A DNA stretch of 64,000 nucleotides, from the NCBI GenBank assembly GCA_001567165.1, contig LNFQ01000071.1:1-64000 (forward strand). Reading direction: 5' to 3'. A program made the translations under genes and the position numbers. Origin of the DNA: Bacteroidetes bacterium OLB11 (GTDB taxonomy: Bacteria > Bacteroidota > Bacteroidia > Chitinophagales > Chitinophagaceae). The notes beneath the pieces are model-generated. The model made no database searches. It saw only the letters and a program-made list of their open reading frames with translations, and was not told the origin of the DNA. Shown in pieces: positions 57,563-64,000 of this stretch (its first letter is position 1; each line of letters begins with the position of its first letter).

Positions 57563-60319
57563 ATGAAAACAATTCTTCTAACCTCCATCGCTACATTACT
57601 CAACATCTTACTATATGCACAAACAGCAATAGTCAAGGGAACTATTATAAGAGAAGAAAATAAATTACCCTATCAAGAAGTCGTGATTACATTACCCAAA
57701 GCTAAAATGACAACGACTACTAATGCTAACGGTGAATTTACTTTTAGCAGCGTCCCTTATGATAACTATGAAATGATTATTTCACCAGATGGAATATATG
57801 AAGAGCGTATTCAGCTCAATGTATCCAGTTCAATAGTTGAATTGGCCCCTTATGAAATCAAGTCGATTGTCTCCAATTCAAACTCCTATTCGCTAGATAA
57901 TTCAGGAGCGAATATGGAGTTGGCAAGTACTCAAGATGAAAACTCTATAAGCTCTGCTGGACAAAGTGTAGCCAGTGTTTTAAATTCTTCAAGAGACCCA
58001 TATATGAATGCAGCAATCTTTGGATGGGGATCTTATTTTTATAAAATGAGAGGTTATGAAAATGACCAAAATACATTATTCTTAAATGGGATTCCTCTCA
58101 ACGATTTGGAAGATGGCGGTGTGTTTTATAATTCTTTCAGTGGATTAAATGATGTATTCAGAGGGCGTTCAGTATCTTTAGGATTATCACCAAATGAAAC
58201 AACTTTTGGAGGATTAGGATTGAACACAACCATAGATGCAACCGCTTCTAATCAAAGAAAAGGCACCCGCTTGACTTATACACTTACAAACCGTTCTTAT
58301 CGAAACCGACTTATGCTAACTCATAATTCAGGATTGATGAAAAATGGATGGGCTTATTCATTATCTTTTTCTAAAAGATGGGCTGTCAAAGGTCCAATAG
58401 ATGGAACTTTCTACGATGCCTATGGTTATTTTGCAGCAGTAGAAAAAAGATTTAAAAAACACGGAATTAGTTTGAATGTCGTTGGGGCTCCTGTCAAACG
58501 TGGAAAAGCTGGACCTGCAACAAAAGAAGCATTTGAATTAGCAGGAACAAATTACTATAATCCTTATTGGGGATATCAAAATGGAAAGGAGAGAAACACG
58601 AGAGTTTACAATAGCCATGTCCCCATGTTTATATTATCACACGATGCTAAACTCAACAGTAAAACAATTTTAAATTCAGCAATTTCATATCAACAAGGTG
58701 AAACCTCCACGACAGGAATTGACTGGTATAATTCCGCAGACCCAAGACCCGATTATTATCGATATATGCCTAGCTATCAAAGCTCACCTCAACTTACACA
58801 AGAGCTAGCCAACTATATCAAATCAAATCCAAATTATTTACAAGTCGATTGGGACGGAATGTATGAAGCGAATCGTTTAAACAAACTTGCAGGAAATAAT
58901 CGTTCATTATACATCGTAAATGATAATGTAGAACAAACAAGCAAGCTCAATGCAGCTGTGAATTTGGAAAGTAATTTAAATGAACATATACTTTTTTATA
59001 CAGGAATTTCATATCAAAAACAAACAAACCACAATTTTGAAAAAGTAAACGATTTAATGGGAGGTGATTATTGGGTTAATACCAATCAATTTGCAGAAGA
59101 CGGAATACAAGGCCAAGTGGTTTCCACATCATTTAATGTAGGAGAAAAAGATAGCCTTCGAAAAGTAGGAGATATTTATGGGTATAACTATAAAATGCAC
59201 TTTCAAAAAATAGCGTGGTTTGCACAAAGCGTTTTTACCTATAATAAATTTGATTTTTTTCTAGCAGCAGAATTAGGAAATTCGTCTTTTTATAGAGAGG
59301 GACTTTACAAACATGGATTGTATCAAGATAATTCATTCGGAAATTCAAAAAATCAAAACTTCACAAATTATAAATTGAAAGGTGGAGCAACCTATAAATT
59401 GAACGGAAGAAATTATTTATATGCTAACGGAGCTATCGGAAACAAAGCTCCTTTTATAGACAATGTTTTCGTATCACCTCGCACAAGAAATCAAACAGTG
59501 GATAAACCCCAAAGTGAAGAATTTCAATCAGCAGAAGTTGGCTATTTATTAAGAACTCCATTTGTAAAAGCTAGATTGACATTCTATGTTACCGACATTA
59601 ATAATGCAACCGATATTAAACGATATTATGACGATCAAGGAGCATCCTTCTCAAACAATGTATTGCAAAATATCGATAAAAGATATACAGGAGTTGAATT
59701 TGGAACAGAAGTGAAAGTAACCCCATCCATTACAGCTTCCGTAGCAGGAGCCTTGTCACAGGCCTATTATACCGATCGAGCCACTTCTATTTTATACAGC
59801 GACAATGATTTTGCATTAGGAGTGACTGATTTTGAAAAAAATATCGTATATATGAAAAATTATTACGTGCCTGTCGGTCCTCAAACGGCTTTGCAAGCTG
59901 GACTACGATACAACTCTAAACGATTTTGGTTCGCAACCGTTTCTTTTAATTACTTAGCAAATAATTGGATTGATTTTGCTCCTGCTAAAAGAACTCTTGA
60001 AGGTGTCGATTTAATAAAATACAACTCAACCGAATGGAGTGCAGCCATCGAACAACAAAAGCTTCCATCAGCTTTTACTATTGATTTGTTTGTCGGAAAA
60101 TCATTTAAAATAAATAAGTATATTAAAAAAGCTAGCAACAATACCTACTTAAATTTAAACCTTGGATTAAACAACTTATTAAACAATCAAAATATAATTC
60201 TTTATGGTTTTGAAAATTTAAGATTAGGAAGTTCAAAAGCACAGCCAGACTGGTTTGTCCCAAAATATGCCTATGCACTAGGAACACAATATTTCTTAAA
60301 TATGGCTCTTCGATTTTAA
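57563..60319 (+). CDS. TonB-dependent outer-membrane receptor with N-terminal carboxypeptidase-like domain
   Basis: The start at ATG 57563 is chosen because a signal peptide follows (KTILLTSIATLLNILLYAQ), giving 918 residues. A regulatory-like domain (AIVKGTIIREENKLPYQEVV to YDNYEMIISPDG) precedes a plug domain (about 120-240, MRGYENDQNTLFLNGIPLND, with GGLGLNTTID). The rest is a 22-strand barrel ending NMALRF with the terminal Phe. It imports an unknown substrate across the outer membrane with energy from TonB-ExbBD. No SusD-type partner is adjacent. The following gene encodes a DUF5689 lipoprotein 18 bases downstream, then a T9SS-secreted protein, probably one operon. The frame is unbroken over 2.7 kb. 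Confidence 0.93.
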   Translation: MKTILLTSIATLLNILLYAQTAIVKGTIIREENKLPYQEVVITLPKAKMTTTTNANGEFTFSSVPYDNYEMIISPDGIYEERIQLNVSSSIVELAPYEIKSIVSNSNSYSLDNSGANMELASTQDENSISSAGQSVASVLNSSRDPYMNAAIFGWGSYFYKMRGYENDQNTLFLNGIPLNDLEDGGVFYNSFSGLNDVFRGRSVSLGLSPNETTFGGLGLNTTIDATASNQRKGTRLTYTLTNRSYRNRLMLTHNSGLMKNGWAYSLSFSKRWAVKGPIDGTFYDAYGYFAAVEKRFKKHGISLNVVGAPVKRGKAGPATKEAFELAGTNYYNPYWGYQNGKERNTRVYNSHVPMFILSHDAKLNSKTILNSAISYQQGETSTTGIDWYNSADPRPDYYRYMPSYQSSPQLTQELANYIKSNPNYLQVDWDGMYEANRLNKLAGNNRSLYIVNDNVEQTSKLNAAVNLESNLNEHILFYTGISYQKQTNHNFEKVNDLMGGDYWVNTNQFAEDGIQGQVVSTSFNVGEKDSLRKVGDIYGYNYKMHFQKIAWFAQSVFTYNKFDFFLAAELGNSSFYREGLYKHGLYQDNSFGNSKNQNFTNYKLKGGATYKLNGRNYLYANGAIGNKAPFIDNVFVSPRTRNQTVDKPQSEEFQSAEVGYLLRTPFVKARLTFYVTDINNATDIKRYYDDQGASFSNNVLQNIDKRYTGVEFGTEVKVTPSITASVAGALSQAYYTDRATSILYSDNDFALGVTDFEKNIVYMKNYYVPVGPQTALQAGLRYNSKRFWFATVSFNYLANNWIDFAPAKRTLEGVDLIKYNSTEWSAAIEQQKLPSAFTIDLFVGKSFKINKYIKKASNNTYLNLNLGLNNLLNNQNIILYGFENLRLGSSKAQPDWFVPKYAYALGTQYFLNMALRF

Positions 60320-60337
60320 ATTATTAAAAAAAATGAA

Positions 60338-61783
60338 ATGAAAATGAAAAAAATATTCACTTACTTATTTTTAACGCTAACGATTACAGCGGTTATCACA
60401 TCATGTATAAAACAAAAATTTGACTCGCCACCAGATACATCCAACTTTGACCCAAATCTGACAGTCAATTCTAGTATATGGCAGTTGAAACAAAAATTCA
60501 ATACAGTAAGTGGTTTGCCAGTAAAAATTGAAGATGATATTACAATATCAGGTATTGTAGTAGCAGATGATCGCTCTGGTAACCTTTACAAACAAATCAT
60601 CGTTCAAGACACTTCCAGCGGTATTGTCGTAATGATAGGTCGAAGCAATCTCTATAATGAATTTCCAGTTGGAAGAAAAATATATATCAAATGTAAAGGC
60701 TTGTATTTAGGAGCTTACGGCAAATTTATCCAATTAGGAAGCACACCAGATAATAAAAATAGTTTAAGTGATATTCCAAACCCATTGGTAAGTGAATACA
60801 TCATAAAAGGACCCTTTTTACCCGACTCAATTAAACCAATGGTAGTTACGATTAATCAACTCAGTAGCCCTGATGCAAATGCAAAACTATTAGGCACACT
60901 CATTCAACTGAACGATGTCGAATTTGAAGGAGCTGTAAGCGGCGAACCTTATGCTCAAGACCCCAATATTGCTTCAGGTACTGATCGAAAAATTGAAGAT
61001 TGTAACCTCTCTACAATCATACTTAGAAATAGCGGCTATGCCGACTTTAGAGCATTTTTACTCCCAACAGGTAAAGGAAGTATTAAAGCAGTTTATTCTC
61101 GATATAATAATAATGCACAACTTCTCATTCGTGACACAACCGATATTGATATGACAGGCGTTCGATGTGGAGGCACGTTGAATACGGTTACAATCAAATC
61201 AATAAGAGATATGTTTCCCGGTTCAGGAAATTTTATTCTTCCTAATGAAATAAAAATTCAAGGAACTGTCATTTCAGATAAATCAAATGGAAATATTAAT
61301 AGTCAAAATATCGTGATACAAGATGAAACAGGTGGGATTGTTGTTCGATTTTCATCTGCCACAGGAGTGCCAAGTTTGGGAGATAAAGTAGAAGTAAATA
61401 TTTCAGGTCAAACGCTTGCCGAATATCCAACAACAGGAGGTGGAGTGCTGCAAATAGGGCCAGTCGCTAATACAAAATTCTTAAAAATTGGAACCAATAC
61501 CATTACACCACGAGAAGCAACTTTAAAACAAATCAGCGATAGCTTAGAAGCCTGGGAATCCACATTAGTGCAAGTGAAAAATGTTACATTCCCTGCAGGT
61601 ACTTATTCTGGAAGTAAAATAATCACCGATGCCTCAGGCTCTATTACCCTATACACTATGACAGGAGCTTCTTTCGCTACAAGCACCATGCCACTAACTG
61701 CTACTTCAATTACAGGTATCGTTGGACAATATACCGTCACTAAACAATTGTCAATTCGTAAGCTAAGTGATGTTATTCAATAA
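60338..61783 (+). CDS. DUF5689-domain surface lipoprotein
   Basis: The 481-residue product has a lipoprotein signal ending in VITSC (Cys near residue 22). A DUF5689 domain follows (LTVNSSIWQLKQKF, then DDITISGIVVADDRSGNLYK and IIVQDTSSGIVVMIGRSNLY). A second, similar OB-like repeat occurs near residues 285-380 (NEIKIQGTVISDKSNGN, QNIVIQDETGGIVVRFSSAT), suggesting internal duplication. DUF5689 proteins are often encoded next to TonB receptors and secreted nucleases or phosphatases in Bacteroidota, so a surface role in capturing a polymer is plausible. The substrate is unknown. It lies between the TonB receptor (18 bases) and the T9SS protein (47 bases). Confidence 0.85.
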   Translation: MKMKKIFTYLFLTLTITAVITSCIKQKFDSPPDTSNFDPNLTVNSSIWQLKQKFNTVSGLPVKIEDDITISGIVVADDRSGNLYKQIIVQDTSSGIVVMIGRSNLYNEFPVGRKIYIKCKGLYLGAYGKFIQLGSTPDNKNSLSDIPNPLVSEYIIKGPFLPDSIKPMVVTINQLSSPDANAKLLGTLIQLNDVEFEGAVSGEPYAQDPNIASGTDRKIEDCNLSTIILRNSGYADFRAFLLPTGKGSIKAVYSRYNNNAQLLIRDTTDIDMTGVRCGGTLNTVTIKSIRDMFPGSGNFILPNEIKIQGTVISDKSNGNINSQNIVIQDETGGIVVRFSSATGVPSLGDKVEVNISGQTLAEYPTTGGGVLQIGPVANTKFLKIGTNTITPREATLKQISDSLEAWESTLVQVKNVTFPAGTYSGSKIITDASGSITLYTMTGASFATSTMPLTATSITGIVGQYTVTKQLSIRKLSDVIQ

Positions 61784-61830
61784 ATAAATATTATTTTTAA
61801 ATTTTAAATAAACAAGCAATAACAATTTTT

Positions 61831-63654
61831 ATGAAAAAAAACTTTTTAACAATCGGTGCTTTGATTCTTGCTTTCTCTTCATTTGCACAAACGCCCTATG
61901 TCTTGTCTGGGACTTCTTACACACAAGACTTTGACAATATCGGAAGCGGAATGCCTTTAGGATGGAGAGTTGATAGCTTAGTAAATCCAAATGCAGGATT
62001 AGGAAACGATGCAATCTCTAAATTTTCAGCAACTGCTTCCACATGGGGAAACACAGGAAGAGGATTTAAAAATTTGGCATCTGCTGATGGATTATTAGCA
62101 ACTGCTTCCACACAAGACCAAAACAATAGCACTGACAGAGTTTTAGGACTTAGACAAGTGAGTGCTGCTGGCTGGGATGATAAAGATAGCTTGATTTCTG
62201 CTTCATTTCAAATCGCTAATACATCAGGACTTACAAATTTTAATTTAGAATTTAAAATTCAATCCTTAAACGTTGGAGCTAAAAGATATAACAATTGGAT
62301 TGTGCAGTATGGACTCGGTTCAAACCCTAATACCTTTACCACAGTCACTACAAACCCTGCTGTCATTACTTTAGATAGTAATTTTACCAATACATTAGTG
62401 ACAGTTAATTTCGGAAGTAATTTGGATAATCAAAACCAATCAGTTTGGATAAGAATTATGCCATCCGATACATCTCAAGGAACAGGAAATAGACCACATG
62501 TGGGTATTGATGACTTCAAACTTTCATGGACGGGTATCGCTGTGAATAACAAACCACAAATCCTAACACTAACTCCTCCAGATAACGCAACTGGAGTATC
62601 AGCAGCTACAAGTAGCTTATCAATTGACTTTGACAAAACGATCGCAATAGGCTCAGGAAATATTACCATTTATAATATAACAGATGCTAGCAACCAAGTG
62701 ATAGCAGCTGCAAATGCAGTACCTAGCGGAATGAGTGTGACAATTCCGGGAGTTTCACTTATTGCAGGAAAAGACTATGCTGTACAATTTGATTCAACTT
62801 GTTTCAAAAGCGGAGCCTATAATTCTTATGGAATTTACAACAACACAGAATGGAATTTTCAAACAGGACCTGCTGTGAATCCAGCTCAAACTTCATTGAA
62901 CGAAACCTTCACCGGTTGCTTATCTCCAAACTTAGGAAGCTTTATACAAAAATCAGTTACAGGAGCTCAAACTTGGAAATGTTCAAAGTACGGAAACACA
63001 GATACAAGCGCCGTTTATATGAATGGATATGCAAATGGAGCTACTAACGATAATGAAGATTGGTTGATATCACCCAATTTAGACATGTCTGCTATGGCAA
63101 ATCCATATTTAAGTTTTTGGAGTAAAAAAAGATTTTCAGGAAATAATACAAAAGAAGTCTTCATCTCAAATGATTATTCTGGAGACGTAGCCACTGCAAC
63201 ATGGAATAATTTGAGTGTTGACTTTTCAAATTTAGATACAATCTATTCTGCATTTAATAATATCAACATCAACAATTACAAAGCAACGCCGTTCTATATT
63301 GCCTTTAAATATGAATCATCAGCAGCCGGTTCGGCTGATGAATGGAGCATTGATGATGTTGTGATTACAGATGGTCCAAGTAGCATCAAATCATTTGAAC
63401 AAGAAGGAATTATCATTAAAGTTTTAGGACAAGTTACTGAACAATTACCTTTGTATATTGAAACAGTTCAAGCAAGTCAATTTGAAATTTCAATAATGGA
63501 CATTTTTGGAAATAAAATCTATAATGGAAATTATAAAATAGCACAAGGGAAAAATAAACTTGCAATTAATTTAAACCATTTAAGTAATGGACTTTATATC
63601 GTTAATATTAAAAATGATAAACAAAGTGCATCACTCAAATTTAATAAATTATAA
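61831..63654 (+). CDS. T9SS-exported protein with Ig-like and choice-of-anchor J domains
   Basis: The 607-residue product has a signal peptide (KKNFLTIGALILAFSSFAQ). A beta-rich N-terminal domain follows (SYTQDFDNIGSGMPLGWRVD, HVGIDDFKLSWTG), then an Ig/SbsA-like domain starting ILTLTPPDNATGVSAATSSL. A choice-of-anchor J-type domain comes next (EDWLISPNLDMSAMANPYLS, SFWSKKRFSGNNTKEVFISND, SADEWSIDDVVITDG). The C-terminus (QFEISIMDIFGNKIYNG to LSNGLYIVNI) is a T9SS sorting domain. No catalytic residues were recognised, so it is probably a binding or adhesion protein. It is the last gene of the receptor cluster and is followed by a strong terminator. Confidence 0.87.
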   Translation: MKKNFLTIGALILAFSSFAQTPYVLSGTSYTQDFDNIGSGMPLGWRVDSLVNPNAGLGNDAISKFSATASTWGNTGRGFKNLASADGLLATASTQDQNNSTDRVLGLRQVSAAGWDDKDSLISASFQIANTSGLTNFNLEFKIQSLNVGAKRYNNWIVQYGLGSNPNTFTTVTTNPAVITLDSNFTNTLVTVNFGSNLDNQNQSVWIRIMPSDTSQGTGNRPHVGIDDFKLSWTGIAVNNKPQILTLTPPDNATGVSAATSSLSIDFDKTIAIGSGNITIYNITDASNQVIAAANAVPSGMSVTIPGVSLIAGKDYAVQFDSTCFKSGAYNSYGIYNNTEWNFQTGPAVNPAQTSLNETFTGCLSPNLGSFIQKSVTGAQTWKCSKYGNTDTSAVYMNGYANGATNDNEDWLISPNLDMSAMANPYLSFWSKKRFSGNNTKEVFISNDYSGDVATATWNNLSVDFSNLDTIYSAFNNININNYKATPFYIAFKYESSAAGSADEWSIDDVVITDGPSSIKSFEQEGIIIKVLGQVTEQLPLYIETVQASQFEISIMDIFGNKIYNGNYKIAQGKNKLAINLNHLSNGLYIVNIKNDKQSASLKFNKL

Positions 63655-63677
63655 AAAGCAGTTCAATTAATTTTGAT

Positions 63678-63708
63678 AAATAAAACCACCAATTCGGTGG
63701 TTTTATTT
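63678..63708 (+). terminator. Intrinsic terminator after the T9SS protein gene
   Basis: A perfect hairpin with a 13-bp stem, AAATAAAACCACC (63678-63690) and GGTGGTTTTATTT (63696-63708), has a 5-base loop AATTC and a T-rich tail. It closes the receptor cluster and lies 15 bases before the kinase ATG at 63724. Confidence 0.85.
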
Positions 63709-63723
63709 ATTTTAGCTTATTCG

Positions 63724-64000
63724 ATGTTTAAAAAGTATTTAAATTGGAATTATTTTTTCATGTTACTAGCAGTAACCATTGCTTTTGCGGCATTATTTTT
63801 TGCCAATAATCTCACTAAAAATTTAGCATCAGAAGAGAAAAAAAAAAGTAGAACTTATTGCCCTCACCTTAGAATCAGTCGCAAAGTCAACCGATGAAAA
63901 TATTAGCTATGTCGAATCTAGCATTTTAGCAAGCAATACAACCATTCCTCTTTTTTTTACAGACCAAGCAGGAAACGTTTTAGGCTCAAATAATATAGAT
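63724..64000 (+). pseudogene. Sensor histidine kinase, N-terminal part, frame-broken, cut by window end
   Basis: The ATG at 63724 opens FKKYLNWNYFFMLLAVTIAF, a membrane helix, followed by LTKNLASEEKKK. In the next frame the sequence continues VELIALTLESVAKS, YVESSILASNTTIPLFFTD and GNVLGSNNID, which matches the periplasmic input region of a common Bacteroidota sensor kinase. The join needs the A10 run 63838-63847 reduced to nine. An earlier start (63673) lies inside the terminator hairpin and is unlikely. The kinase core lies beyond the window, so the family call rests on the N-terminal pattern only. Confidence 0.6.

Noticed and set aside
1..64000. tRNA, rRNA, tmRNA, RNase P RNA, CRISPR arrays and insertion sequences
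   Set aside because: A visual search found no T-loop signatures, direct repeat arrays, transposase motifs or terminal repeats. Short RNAs could still have been missed without a covariance search.

Overview
The window looks like a chromosomal segment of a free-living Bacteroidota bacterium, perhaps of the Chitinophagales/Sphingobacteriales type. It is AT-rich (by eye about one third GC). The assignment rests on C-terminal sorting domains of the type IX secretion system (T9SS) on secreted proteases, a TonB-dependent receptor with a carboxypeptidase-like regulatory domain, families found mainly in this phylum (DUF6089, DUF5689, DUF4783 next to nadC, DUF2027/Smr), the birA-rsfS-ftsH-LUD block, promoter-like TAnnTTTG boxes and few Shine-Dalgarno sequences. 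No tRNA, rRNA, CRISPR array, insertion sequence or prophage was recognised. The finer lineage is a guess.

Layout. 0-4.2 kb: a broken DUF2027/Smr gene, a nitrilase-type amidase, and frame-broken recX and uvrD. 4.4-7.4 kb: a TlpA-like thioredoxin lipoprotein, pyrD and a TerC membrane protein. 7.4-11.4 kb: a LUD protein, ftsH and rsfS, with birA divergent. 11.4-16.4 kb: a beta-barrel protein and two divergent T9SS-exported proteases (M1 and S8). 16.8-19.1 kb: a LytS/LytTR two-component pair and a BON-LysM protein. 19.2-25.7 kb: gpmI, broken DUF4783, nadC, a lipid kinase, a SUI1 factor, a lipoprotein and uvrC. 25.8-30.8 kb: a SIMPL protein, broken speA, dacB and pepP. 31-42 kb: an envelope block with two membrane glycosyltransferase-like proteins, gmhA, hddC, tamB and a BtuF-like binding protein. 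42-51.6 kb: purL, ligA and nuoN-M-L-K, all on the minus strand. 51.8-55.7 kb: a badly broken ABC ATPase/permease pair and a priA lacking its N-terminal domain. 56.5-63.7 kb: DUF6089 barrel, TonB receptor, DUF5689 lipoprotein and a T9SS-exported protein. The window ends inside a sensor histidine kinase gene.

The most unusual property is the distribution of frameshifts. About 15 genes are broken by one-base (rarely two-base) changes, nearly all in A or T runs, with recognisable protein sequence continuing in another frame on the far side. Many long genes (ftsH, purL, ligA, nuoL, uvrC, the 936-residue TonB receptor frame) are unbroken although they also contain runs of eight. Either the assembly has local unpolished stretches or the genome is losing a set of genes that includes DNA repair and restart functions (uvrD, recX, priA). 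Expression by slippage on poly-A tracts, as known from insect endosymbionts, is a third possibility. The sequence alone cannot decide. No clearly new biological system was identified. The best candidates for new biology are the 56.5-63.7 kb receptor/secreted-protein cluster of unknown substrate and the decayed 0.86 kb stretch before it.
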